Below, piece after piece: positions 29,647-38,958 of a stretch of DNA of 64,000 nucleotides. Each line of letters opens with the position of its first letter. The stretch's first letter is position 1. The stretch is from Ruegeria atlantica (lineage in GTDB: Bacteria; Pseudomonadota; Alphaproteobacteria; Rhodobacterales; Rhodobacteraceae): assembly GCF_001458195.1 (NCBI RefSeq), contig NZ_CYPU01000023.1:181104-245103 (forward strand). The letters are read 5' to 3'. Under the pieces are notes generated by a model. The model saw nothing but the letters and a program-made list of their open reading frames with translations. It did not search any database and was not told the origin of the DNA. Both the position numbers and the translations under genes were made by a program.

Positions 29647-31176
29647 ATGACACGTTCGCGCTCACTTCGACGCCGCAGGGCCGCTGGATCTCGCACTCTT
29701 CCCGAGGCGCGCGCGCCGTTCATTCTGCGCAAGCTTTCGACCTTCAATGTCCTCAGCGAGGCAGGGTTGGAACAGATCGAGGCCAATGCAGATACCATCC
29801 TTGCCGAAACCGGGATGGAGTTTCAGGACGACCCGGAAATCCTGAGCATTTTTGCCGATGCAGGCTGTGACGTCGACGGCTCTCGCGTTCGGTTCGCGCC
29901 GGGGTTCTGCCGCAATACGATCATGGCAACCGCACCGGGGCAATTTACTCAACATGCCCGGAACCCGGCCAATAGTGTTCAGCTTGGCGGCGACGCCAGC
30001 GTGTTATGCCCGGCTTGGGGTCCGCCCTTTGTGCACGATCTGGACCGCGGGCGGCGCTATGCCTCGCATCAGGATTTCGTCGACCTGATTAAGCTGCATC
30101 ACAGCCTGCCCTGGCTGCACCATTCGGGCGGCGTGGTCTGCGAACCGGTGGATTTACCGGCCAACAAACGCCATCTCGACATGCTCTATGGCCATATTCG
30201 CTATTCTGATCGGGCCTTCATGGGTGCCTTTATCGGTGCCGAGCGTGCGGGCCACGCAATCGACATGGCACGGATTGTGTTCGGCGAAGACTTTGTGGCG
30301 GAAAACGCCGCCCTGTACTGTGTCTCGAATACAAACGCGCCGTTGGTGATGGACAGTCACATGTCGGGCGCGCTGAAAACCTATGCCCGGGCCGGGCAAC
30401 CGGTCGCTTGCACCCCCTGGGTTCTGACCGGGGCCATGTCGCCGTCAACCGTTGCCGGGACGCTGGCTCAGGTGCTGGCTGAAACCATGGCGGCAATGAC
30501 GCTGACCCAACTGGTGAACCCCGGGGCACCCTGCTTGATGGGCAGTTTCGCCTCGACCATGTCGATGAAGTCCGGTGCGCCCACTTTTGGTACGCCCGAA
30601 GCCGGGTTGATGGTTTTAGCGGCCGGACAGCTTGCCCGCAGGCTGGGGGTGCCGCTGCACACGGTTGGCACGCTCAGCGCCTCAAAAGTTTCGGACGCCC
30701 AGAGCCAGCAAGAGGCCACATGGGGCCTTATGATGTCGATGTTCGCGGGTGCCAATCTGATCAACCATGCAACTGGATGGCTCGAAGGTGGGTTGGTGAC
30801 CTCGTTCGAAAAAACGATCTTGGATCATGATCTTTGTGGCAAAGTCGGACGGTTCTTCGATGGAATCGACATGAGCGAGAACGCTCAGGCGATGGAGGCA
30901 ATTGCCGCGACTGGACCGGGGCGGCATTTTCTGGGCTCTGAGCATACGCAGGCCAATTTCATGTCCGCATTGTTCCGGCCCTGGACCCCGGATGACAATT
31001 CATTCGAACAATGGCACGCGGCCGGAGAGTTGGATGCCGCAGCCCGCTCCAATGCAATCTGGAAAGAGCGGCTTGACGCATATCAAGACCCCGGTCTCGA
31101 CCCCGGCATCGACGCCGCGCTGCAGGACTATATCGCGCAGCGTAAGGCCGAGAAGCCAGATCAGGATTACTTCTGA
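29647..31176 (+). CDS. MttB-family (trimethylamine methyltransferase-like) protein without pyrrolysine
   Basis: A 509-residue MttB-superfamily protein. The family pattern is clear: AETGMEFQDDPEIL near the N-terminus, then CPAWGPPFVHDLDRGRRYA, SNTNAPLVMD, TPWVLTGAMSPSTVAG and GAPTFGTPEAGL. No in-frame amber codon interrupts it, so it is of the non-pyrrolysine type that demethylates quaternary amines (glycine betaine, proline betaine, carnitine, butyrobetaine in anaerobes). No corrinoid protein or activase gene is nearby, which is odd for this chemistry. The stop overlaps the next start by one base (TGATG). ATG 29647 is preferred; no strong SD is seen. Confidence 0.85.
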   Translation: MTRSRSLRRRRAAGSRTLPEARAPFILRKLSTFNVLSEAGLEQIEANADTILAETGMEFQDDPEILSIFADAGCDVDGSRVRFAPGFCRNTIMATAPGQFTQHARNPANSVQLGGDASVLCPAWGPPFVHDLDRGRRYASHQDFVDLIKLHHSLPWLHHSGGVVCEPVDLPANKRHLDMLYGHIRYSDRAFMGAFIGAERAGHAIDMARIVFGEDFVAENAALYCVSNTNAPLVMDSHMSGALKTYARAGQPVACTPWVLTGAMSPSTVAGTLAQVLAETMAAMTLTQLVNPGAPCLMGSFASTMSMKSGAPTFGTPEAGLMVLAAGQLARRLGVPLHTVGTLSASKVSDAQSQQEATWGLMMSMFAGANLINHATGWLEGGLVTSFEKTILDHDLCGKVGRFFDGIDMSENAQAMEAIAATGPGRHFLGSEHTQANFMSALFRPWTPDDNSFEQWHAAGELDAAARSNAIWKERLDAYQDPGLDPGIDAALQDYIAQRKAEKPDQDYF

Positions 31177-33542
31177 TGAGCCGTATCTTGATCATCGGAG
31201 GTGGCGCTATTGGTCTGAGCCTGGCCTACCACCTGGCCAAACGCGGCTCGACTGACGTCACTATTCTGGAGCGCAATCAGCTGACCTCGGGCACGTCCTG
31301 GCATGCGGCGGGGATTGTCGGTCCGCTGCGTGCAAAGCCAAACATGACCCGGTTGGCAATGGCCGCACTTGAGGTTTTTCCGACCCTTGAGGCCGAGACT
31401 GGCATGTCCACTGGATATCGCCAAACCTCTGGCTATTGGCTGGCCCGCGACCCTGCCCGCCTAGACGAGCTGCGCCGGATTGCGGATCTGGGCCAGACGC
31501 TGGGATTGACCCCACGCATGATCGAGGCCTCGGACGTGCCCCTGTCACACCTTGATCTGAAGAACCACGTCGGCGCGCTGCATGTGCCGGAAGATGCCAA
31601 TGTGAATCCGGTCGATTTGTGCATGGCATACGCCAAAGGTGCACGGGATCGTGGCGTTTCAATCCGCGAACATACCGGGGTTCAGTCCCTGCGGAAAAAG
31701 GGTCAGCGGATCACGGGTGTAACCCTGACCGATGGGACGGAACTGGACGCCGATCAGGTCGTTCTTGCCACCGGCGCTTGGTCACGAGAGCTGGCCGCCA
31801 ATGTTGGCGTCGCGCTTCCGTTACAGGCGGTCGAGCACATGTATGTTGTCACCGAACCCATGCCCGACCTGCCCAACCCGTTCCCGGTGATCCGAGATCT
31901 GGACCGGGGCATCTACATCAAGGGCGATGCGGGCAAGCTTGTGATCGGCGGCTTTGAACCCAAAGCCAAATGCTGGGACGCTTACGGCCCCGAAGGCGAC
32001 CGACCCTTTCTTGAATTGGCTGAGGATTGGGATCAATTTGCCCCTTTCATGGAGGCCGCATTAGAGCTGTGCCCCAGCCTTGAAAAGGTCGGCATTCAGC
32101 ATTTCATGAATGGCCCAGAAAGCTTTACCGCGGACACAAGGCCGCTTGTTGGTGAAACCACGGTCGATGGATTGTTTGTGGCTGCGGGTATGAACTCGGT
32201 CGGGGTCATGTCTTCGGCAGGGATTGGGCGGGCGCTGGCGGATTGGATGGTCGACGGCCACCCCCCGATGGACATGTGGGAGGTCGATGTTGCCCGGGTC
32301 GACCCGCACACAGCCAGCGCTGAACATATGGCCGACCGCATGGAAGAGGCCGTCGCGGATCTTTTCGCTTTGCATTGGCCATATAAACAGCCCAACGCCG
32401 GCCGAGGTCTGCGCACCATAGCACTGCACGATTTCTGGGCTGAGGCTGGGGCGCATTTTGGCCTGACGGCCGGTTGGGAACGCGGGCTGTATTACGGACC
32501 GGCACAGCCCTATTCGACAACTGATCAGGGATGGTGGCCGCTGGTTGAGGCCGAAGCGGCGGTCTTGGATCAGGGCACTGCGCTGATTGACCTAAGCCCA
32601 TTTACCAAACTGGACATCACCGGGCCTGATGCTCTGGAGGCATTGAACTACCTGACGACCGCGCAGATGGACGTGCCCATTGGTCGGGCTGTCTATACGC
32701 AGATACTCAACGCGCGCGGTGGGATCGAAATGGATGTGACCATCACGCGGTTGGGTAGGGATGCGTTTCATCTGACCTCAGGCGCCGCCACGCGGATGCG
32801 CGATCGGATGTTCCTGCGCAGGCATTTGAAGGGCGATGTGTCTGTAGAGGATTTGACCGAAGAATTCTGCACAATCGGTGTAATGGGAGGTGGTAGCCGG
32901 ACGCTGCTACAGGGTCTTGGCAGCCTTCCAGAAATGGCATTTGGCCATGCCGCCACGGTCAAAATGGCAGGCATCACCTGCCGCGCCACGCGCGTTAGTT
33001 TCGTCGGAGAATTGGGTTGGGAATTGACCGTGCCCAACGCTCAGGCCTTGCAACTGTTCGCTGAACTGCACGAGGCAGGTGCGCGCCCGCTGGGCCACTA
33101 TGCGGTGGATGCCGGCCGGTTGGAGAAGGGCTTCAAACACTGGGGGCATGAACTTGGCCCCAAGATCACCCCGCTGGAAGCCGGTCTGGGGTTCACTATC
33201 GACTGGACCAAGGAATTTCAGGGCAAAGCGGCGCTGGAGCATCAAAAGTCCAACGGCTTGCAACAGCGCCTGATCCTTCTGCAGGTTCACGGCAATGCCC
33301 TGATGTTGCATGACGAGCCGGTGTTCGAGGGCGGCATCCATGTCGGGCTGACAACCTCGGGCGGGCGCGGGCCGCGTACGGGGCTGAACCTGTGTTTCGC
33401 CATGATCGCGGTCCAACCGGGCGAGACGTTGACCCAGACATGCGATCGAAAATTCACGGTTCGGGTCGCCGGGCAGGATTATCTGGCGCAGCCATTGCGC
33501 CGACCGCCCTTTGATCCCTCAGGCGAGAGGATGCGCGCATGA
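31176..33542 (+). CDS. Dimethylglycine/sarcosine-dehydrogenase-like flavoprotein 1 (FAD + GcvT domains)
   Basis: A 788-residue two-domain enzyme. The N-terminal DAO-type domain has the FAD loop GGGAIG (residues 8-13) and GTSWHAAG, whose His43 matches the covalent-FAD histidine of DMGDH. After a linker (about 360-420) comes a GcvT-like folate-binding domain (about 430-780) with AVDAGRLEKGFKHWG. Such enzymes oxidise an N-methyl group and pass the one-carbon unit to THF. It is coupled to mttB upstream and to a paralogue downstream (ATGA overlap). Confidence 0.9.
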   Translation: MSRILIIGGGAIGLSLAYHLAKRGSTDVTILERNQLTSGTSWHAAGIVGPLRAKPNMTRLAMAALEVFPTLEAETGMSTGYRQTSGYWLARDPARLDELRRIADLGQTLGLTPRMIEASDVPLSHLDLKNHVGALHVPEDANVNPVDLCMAYAKGARDRGVSIREHTGVQSLRKKGQRITGVTLTDGTELDADQVVLATGAWSRELAANVGVALPLQAVEHMYVVTEPMPDLPNPFPVIRDLDRGIYIKGDAGKLVIGGFEPKAKCWDAYGPEGDRPFLELAEDWDQFAPFMEAALELCPSLEKVGIQHFMNGPESFTADTRPLVGETTVDGLFVAAGMNSVGVMSSAGIGRALADWMVDGHPPMDMWEVDVARVDPHTASAEHMADRMEEAVADLFALHWPYKQPNAGRGLRTIALHDFWAEAGAHFGLTAGWERGLYYGPAQPYSTTDQGWWPLVEAEAAVLDQGTALIDLSPFTKLDITGPDALEALNYLTTAQMDVPIGRAVYTQILNARGGIEMDVTITRLGRDAFHLTSGAATRMRDRMFLRRHLKGDVSVEDLTEEFCTIGVMGGGSRTLLQGLGSLPEMAFGHAATVKMAGITCRATRVSFVGELGWELTVPNAQALQLFAELHEAGARPLGHYAVDAGRLEKGFKHWGHELGPKITPLEAGLGFTIDWTKEFQGKAALEHQKSNGLQQRLILLQVHGNALMLHDEPVFEGGIHVGLTTSGGRGPRTGLNLCFAMIAVQPGETLTQTCDRKFTVRVAGQDYLAQPLRRPPFDPSGERMRA

Positions 33543-35917
33543 TCAAAGCGCAAGTCACAATTATCGGCGGCGGCGCGATGGGCGTGTCACTGCTGTATCA
33601 TCTGATCAAGGCGGGCTGGTCTGATGTGGTATTGGTCGAAAAAAACGACCTGACCCATGGGTCGACCTGGCACGCGGCAGGCCTGTGTACCCATTTCGCG
33701 CATAATCCCACCATTCAAGAATTGCGCGCCACATCTGTCCGGCTCTATCGCGATATCTTGCCTCAGGAAACCGGACGCGATTGCGGCTTTCACCGCTCGG
33801 GCGCGATGCGGATCACACGCAACCCCGACCGGATGGACGAGTTTCGCCATGTAGCCGGTCTGTCCGAATTCACCGGCTACCCGCTGGAGGTGCTGACGCC
33901 CGACCGGATCGCCGAGCTTTTCCCTCTGGCCAAACTGGATGGGCTGATCGGTGGGATCTATGAACCCGATGACGGTCACGTAGACCCGACGCTGGCAACC
34001 CACGCGATGGCCGAGGTTGCCCGGCGCGGCGGGGCGCGGATCATGCGAAACTGCGCCGTTACTGCGATTGAGCGTCGACGGGATCACTGGTGGATTGAGA
34101 CCGAGAAAGAGACCATCGAGACTGTCCACGTGGTCAATGCCGCAGGCACTTGGGGCTGGGAGATCGGCCATATGATGGGGCTCAACATCCCGTCGGTTCC
34201 GGTGTTGCACCAGTATCTGGTGACAGACACGGTTGAGGCCGTATCGTCCCGGATCAAAGCCGGCTTGCCCGAGCTGCCAATCATCCGAGACCCTGAAGAA
34301 AGCTGGTATGTGCGACAAGAGCGCGATGGACTGATCCTGGGGCCTTATGAAAAGGACGCCAAGGTCTGGTCCGTTGATAGTGTGCCACCGGAGTTCGGCG
34401 CGGACCTGATGCCGCCAGATCTGGACAGTGTGGAACACATCATACTGGCCGCAATGGAGCGCATACCCGCGCTGGAGACCGGCGGCGTCAAGTCGGTGAT
34501 CAACGGGCCGATTACCTTCACCCCGGATGCAAATCCATTGATCGGACCAGCACACGGGCTGGAAAACGCGTGGCTTTTGACCGGCTCGTCCATGGGGGTG
34601 ATGGAAGGTGGTGGCGCAGGTTGGTTTCTGGCCCATTGGATGACCCGCGGCGCGGCGCCGATGGATGCGCTGGCCGTGGACTCGCGCCGCTTTGGGTCCT
34701 GGGCTGATCGTGATTATCGCGTGGCCAAGGCCGTCGAGTGCTTCGGCCTGCAATTCGGCGTGCACTATCCGCACGAAGAACGCCCCGCCGGGCGCGGTCT
34801 GCGCCTGTCTCCACTGCATGACCTAATGGTTGAACGCGGCGCGGTGATGGGTGCGGCCTATGGGTGGGAACGTCCGAACTGGTTCTCGGGCACACCCGGA
34901 GCAGTCGCCGACGAAACCTTCCGTCGCGCCAATTGGTTCGAACCCGTAGCGCAAGAGGTCGAGGCCGCGCACAATCGCGTCGCCATGGCCGACTTGTCGG
35001 TGTTTTCGAAATTCGACGTCACCGGCCCCGATGTCGCGGCCTTCCTACAAGCATTGGGCGCGAACCGTGCGATCCCGCCGGGCCGGATCGGCCTGACCCA
35101 TGCGCTGACAACCACAGGTGGCGTGCTGTCGGAATTCACCGTCACCCGCTTGGCCGAGGGTCACGCCTATCTGACCAGCGCTGCCGCGGCCGAGCAGATC
35201 GACCATGATCTTCTGACGCAGGTTGCCAAAGGCTTTGACGTCACCATCCGAAACGTCTCTGAGGATCTGGCAGTTATCGGCGTCATGGGGCCCAAATCCT
35301 CCGATGTGTTGCCCGAGTTGAACCATATGCCATGGCTCACCGCGCACGAGACCCATGTCGGCGGGATTTCCCTGCGCGCCTTGCGAGTGTCCTATCTGGG
35401 CGAATGCGGTTGGGAACTGCACGTGGCTAAAGAACATGCCGTGCAACTTTTCATGACGCTTGAAGAGATCGCCAAACCTCATGGTCTGGGGTTCTACGGG
35501 GCCTATTCTGCAAACTCCATGCGCCTTGAAAAAGGCTATCGCGGTTGGGGCAGTGATCTGACGACCGAACGCAGCCCATTTGAGGCAGGTCTGACCCCGT
35601 TTGTCCGCAAGGACCTACGCGACGAACTAGCAAGGGAAAATGCATGGGAAATGGTGCTGCTTGAGGTCGACGCCGGTGAGATAGATCCGTTCTACGCGCA
35701 CACGGTCTGGAAAGACGGTCTGCCGGTTGGCATCGCCACCTCGGGTGCTTATGGCCACCGGACCGGTAAGGTTCTGGCTTTGGCCTATCTGCGCGACCCG
35801 ACTGCGCGAGACGGGCTGACCATCTCAATACTGGGCCAGCATCGTGCGGCAACGCTCCTGCCTGAGGCCCCCTTTGACCCCGAAAACTCACGCCTGAAAA
35901 CCGGAGGTTCCAAATGA
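33539..35917 (+). CDS. Dimethylglycine/sarcosine-dehydrogenase-like flavoprotein 2 (FAD + GcvT domains)
   Basis: A 792-residue paralogue of the preceding protein with the same architecture: FAD loop GGGAMG (10-15), GSTWHAAGLC with candidate covalent-FAD His45, and a GcvT-like half containing NSMRLEKGYRGWGSDL. The N-terminal half is closer to classical DMGDH (TWHAAGL) than flavoprotein 1. Two divergent copies suggest successive removal of two N-methyl groups. Its start overlaps the previous stop and its stop overlaps the aminotransferase start, both by 4 bases. Confidence 0.9.
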   Translation: MIKAQVTIIGGGAMGVSLLYHLIKAGWSDVVLVEKNDLTHGSTWHAAGLCTHFAHNPTIQELRATSVRLYRDILPQETGRDCGFHRSGAMRITRNPDRMDEFRHVAGLSEFTGYPLEVLTPDRIAELFPLAKLDGLIGGIYEPDDGHVDPTLATHAMAEVARRGGARIMRNCAVTAIERRRDHWWIETEKETIETVHVVNAAGTWGWEIGHMMGLNIPSVPVLHQYLVTDTVEAVSSRIKAGLPELPIIRDPEESWYVRQERDGLILGPYEKDAKVWSVDSVPPEFGADLMPPDLDSVEHIILAAMERIPALETGGVKSVINGPITFTPDANPLIGPAHGLENAWLLTGSSMGVMEGGGAGWFLAHWMTRGAAPMDALAVDSRRFGSWADRDYRVAKAVECFGLQFGVHYPHEERPAGRGLRLSPLHDLMVERGAVMGAAYGWERPNWFSGTPGAVADETFRRANWFEPVAQEVEAAHNRVAMADLSVFSKFDVTGPDVAAFLQALGANRAIPPGRIGLTHALTTTGGVLSEFTVTRLAEGHAYLTSAAAAEQIDHDLLTQVAKGFDVTIRNVSEDLAVIGVMGPKSSDVLPELNHMPWLTAHETHVGGISLRALRVSYLGECGWELHVAKEHAVQLFMTLEEIAKPHGLGFYGAYSANSMRLEKGYRGWGSDLTTERSPFEAGLTPFVRKDLRDELARENAWEMVLLEVDAGEIDPFYAHTVWKDGLPVGIATSGAYGHRTGKVLALAYLRDPTARDGLTISILGQHRAATLLPEAPFDPENSRLKTGGSK

Positions 35918-37239
35918 CCGACCACCCCCTTCACACCGATTGGGACTTCTCGAACACAGCCGCGCGACGGGACCAGTATTATGCCGCCTCGCTGACGCGG
36001 TTCACGCCGTTTCGCGAACCGATCGTTTTCAAGAAAGGTCAGGGCCAATACCTTTGGGATACGGAGGGGCGGAAATACACTGATCTGTTGGGCATGAATG
36101 TCTGTATCTCGGTCGGACATTCGCATCCGCGCGTGGTGGCAGCGGCGACCGCGCAAGCGCAAGAGCTGACCCATTGCACGACAATGTTCTATCACCCGAC
36201 ACCTGCGCATCTGGCCGAAGAATTGGCCGCGACGATGCCCAAAGGACATGACTGGGTGGTACATCTGACCAACTCAGGGTCCGAGGCGGTTGATCTGGCG
36301 ATGACCATGGCGCGCACTTATACCGGCAATCTGGATTTGCTTGCCTTGCGCACCGCTTATCACGGGCCAACGGCTGCAGCGCAGTCGATCACCGGTATCT
36401 CGGGCTGGCGCCACCCTGGCATGCCCGGCAACGTGGCCTTCGTGCCGGAACCCAATCAATACCGCGGCATCTTTGGCCCCGGGACCCAACCCTATCTGGA
36501 TGAGATCGACCGCACAATCGCCACAGCCACATCCGGCAATGTGGCGGGCATCTTTGTCGAAAGTGTGCAGGGCTATGGCGGCATCATCGAAATGCCGCCC
36601 GGTTATATGTCTGGCGCAGCCGAACGCGTGCGCGCGGCAGGAGGTCTTTATATCGCGGACGAGGTGCAGTCGGGCTTTGGCCGTACGGGCGAAAATATCT
36701 GGGGGTTCGAAGCGGACGGCGTCGTGCCCGACATCGTCGTCATGGCAAAAGGTCTTGGAAATGGCTTCCCGATCGGGGCGGTTGTGGCCAAAAAACATAT
36801 TGCGGAACCGATGGCGGAAAGGTTCATGTTCCACACCTATGGTGCCAACCCGACCTCGGCTGCCGCGGCCCGTGCGGTTCTTGCGGTCATGCGGGACGAA
36901 GGGTTGCAGGAAAACGCCCGCGTTGTTGGGGCCGCCTTGCTGAAAAGGCTGCATGGCTTGAAAGACAAGTATCAGGTCATTGGCGATGTTCGCGGGAAAG
37001 GCCTTATGCTTGCGCTGGAATTCGTGAAAGACCGGGATAGCAAAACGCCGGACAAGGACATGACCACAGAGGTTTTCGAAGCCTGCCGCGCACAAGGAAT
37101 TATCCTGTCAAAGTCCGGTCCGTTTCAACAATGCTTGCGGATGGTGCCGCCGTTGTGTTTGTCGTTGGACGACGTGGATCAGGTGGCGAACAGTCTTGAT
37201 CAGGCGCTCGAAGCTGCCGTGAGTGTCGCCAAAGCATAA
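35914..37239 (+). CDS. Class III aminotransferase, AGXT2-like
   Basis: A 441-residue PLP enzyme. The PLP lysine is Lys279 (MAKGLGNGFPIG), with Asp249 in YIADEVQSGFGRTG and the phosphate-binding NSGSEA (120-125). The N-terminal region resembles alanine-glyoxylate/beta-aminoisobutyrate aminotransferase 2. As the last gene of the mttB operon it probably removes the primary amine left after demethylation. The natural substrate cannot be named; omega- or beta-amino acids are typical for the class. Confidence 0.9.
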   Translation: MTDHPLHTDWDFSNTAARRDQYYAASLTRFTPFREPIVFKKGQGQYLWDTEGRKYTDLLGMNVCISVGHSHPRVVAAATAQAQELTHCTTMFYHPTPAHLAEELAATMPKGHDWVVHLTNSGSEAVDLAMTMARTYTGNLDLLALRTAYHGPTAAAQSITGISGWRHPGMPGNVAFVPEPNQYRGIFGPGTQPYLDEIDRTIATATSGNVAGIFVESVQGYGGIIEMPPGYMSGAAERVRAAGGLYIADEVQSGFGRTGENIWGFEADGVVPDIVVMAKGLGNGFPIGAVVAKKHIAEPMAERFMFHTYGANPTSAAAARAVLAVMRDEGLQENARVVGAALLKRLHGLKDKYQVIGDVRGKGLMLALEFVKDRDSKTPDKDMTTEVFEACRAQGIILSKSGPFQQCLRMVPPLCLSLDDVDQVANSLDQALEAAVSVAKA

Positions 37240-37307
37240 GTAGCGGGGCCATCGGCCCATGCTATTTGGCTTCGAATGATCCGGACGTTTATAGTTGTCC
37301 GGGGACG

Positions 37308-37332
37308 AAAAACGCTCGCCAAAAGGCGGGCG
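37308..37332 (-). terminator. Factor-independent terminator of the BCCT gene
   Basis: On the minus strand CGCCCGCC pairs with GGCGAGCG (one non-Watson-Crick pair) around TTTT, followed by TTTTT. It lies 25 bases after the BCCT stop codon and between the convergent operons. Confidence 0.8.
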
Positions 37333-37356
37333 TCCAGAATGTTTCAGATCAAGGCC

Positions 37357-38958
37357 CTACATCTTGGCTTTTTCTGATTTCAGCGCCAGCCACAAGCAGT
37401 AGCACATGATCAGAACCACCAAGGTGAACGGGATACCTGTCGAAACCGCAGCACCTTGCAGTGCAGAGAGGCCCCCGCCAAGCAACAGCGCAATGGCGAC
37501 CAGACCTTCCAAAGTGCACCAGAACACCCGCTGAACCACCGGTGCGTCCATCTTGCCACCCGCAGTAATCGTATCGATCACCAGCGAACCAGAATCCGAC
37601 GAGGTAACAAAGAACACTACGATCAGGACCAGGGCGATTGGCGCAACAATACTGTAAAGCGGCAACTCCTTGAGGAATCCGAACAGCGCACCTTCAGGGG
37701 CATAGCTGTCGATCACTGTGGCACGCACACCTTCGGCTCCACCTGCATTCAGCATGTCGATGGCGGCACCGCCAAAAGTCGACATCCACAAGGCACAGAC
37801 TGCCGTCGGTGCCAGCAAGGCGCAAAGGATGAACTCGCGCACTGTGCGACCTTTTGAGATGCGGGCGATGAACATGCCCACAAAGGGCGACCATGCGATC
37901 CACCAGGCCCAATAGAATGTCGTCCAGCCGTGGAAGTAACTGGTGTCTTCACGCCCGAACGGGTTCGACAGCGCCGGCAGGTGGTACACATAATCCACCA
38001 TCACGTTGAAATACCGTGCGATGGCCGTGCCGACGCCAGTAACAACAATCACGAAGATAAACAGGCCCACGGCCATGATCATGTTGATTTCACTCAACCG
38101 TTTGACGCCAGCATCCATCCCCATCAGGACCGAACCCAACGCAATCAACGTGATACCGATGATCAGCAGGACTGTGACGGTTGGGCTGGGTTCGATGCCG
38201 AACACCTCATTCAGGCCCGCCGCAACCTGCTGCGCGCCAAGACCCAGCGAGGTGGTCAGGCCAAATAGCGTCGCAAACACCGCCAGAGTGTCGATGATAT
38301 GGCCCCACCAACCCCAGACACGTTCGCCTAGGATCGGGTAGAAAGCCGATCGCAAGGTCAGGGGAAGATCGAGGTTATAGGCAAAGATGGCCAGGCTTAG
38401 ACCAACAGCGGCATAGACCGCCCAGCCTTCCAGCCCCCAGTGATGGATTGTACCGACAACTCCAGCATATTCATTGCCCGGAACGGCGATGTCGATGCCC
38501 AATGGCACGGCGTTGCCGTCTTCGGCAAAATTGTAATAGACGGGCTCCATCACTCCAAAGAACAACAGCCCGATGCCGATACCAGCCGCGAACATCATCG
38601 CAATCCATCCGGCATAGGAATAGTCGGGCTTTGCGTCCTTGCCACCGATCCGCACCTTGCCAACCGGCAACACGATCAGGACCAGGCAGAACAGCGTGAT
38701 TGCGTCGACCGAAAGAACCAGAAACCAGTCAAACGTGCTGGTGAGCCATGGTCGTAGCCAGCCAAACAGTGCCGCGGTACCTTCTTGGTTGGCCAAAGCG
38801 ATCAGAACGAACGCAAAGATCAGGATGCTCGAGATCAAAAAGACCGGGTTGTGGATATCCAGACCGAATGGCCGGACATTGTCTTGCCCAAGCTCGTATT
38901 CGGTTTCGAAATCATAGATCCGTGGGTCCGGATCCAGCATTTTCTTAGTCTGAGCCAT
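37357..38958 (-). CDS. BCCT-family betaine/choline/carnitine-type transporter
   Basis: A 533-residue carrier with about 12 transmembrane segments. The BCCT signature is in GWTTFYWAWWIAWSPFVGMF followed by ISKGRTVREF, and the glycine-rich AAGIGIGLLFFGVMEP forms the ion/substrate helix. It would import a quaternary amine with Na+ or H+. It faces the mttB operon tail to tail, which with the MttB/DMGDH genes suggests it supplies their substrate. A TATAAT is visible on the minus strand at 39022-39027 but no good -35. Confidence 0.92.
   Translation of the reverse strand: MAQTKKMLDPDPRIYDFETEYELGQDNVRPFGLDIHNPVFLISSILIFAFVLIALANQEGTAALFGWLRPWLTSTFDWFLVLSVDAITLFCLVLIVLPVGKVRIGGKDAKPDYSYAGWIAMMFAAGIGIGLLFFGVMEPVYYNFAEDGNAVPLGIDIAVPGNEYAGVVGTIHHWGLEGWAVYAAVGLSLAIFAYNLDLPLTLRSAFYPILGERVWGWWGHIIDTLAVFATLFGLTTSLGLGAQQVAAGLNEVFGIEPSPTVTVLLIIGITLIALGSVLMGMDAGVKRLSEINMIMAVGLFIFVIVVTGVGTAIARYFNVMVDYVYHLPALSNPFGREDTSYFHGWTTFYWAWWIAWSPFVGMFIARISKGRTVREFILCALLAPTAVCALWMSTFGGAAIDMLNAGGAEGVRATVIDSYAPEGALFGFLKELPLYSIVAPIALVLIVVFFVTSSDSGSLVIDTITAGGKMDAPVVQRVFWCTLEGLVAIALLLGGGLSALQGAAVSTGIPFTLVVLIMCYCLWLALKSEKAKM

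Noticed and set aside
33587..34819. 410-codon minus-strand open frame
   Set aside because: Antisense to flavoprotein 2; no domain pattern.
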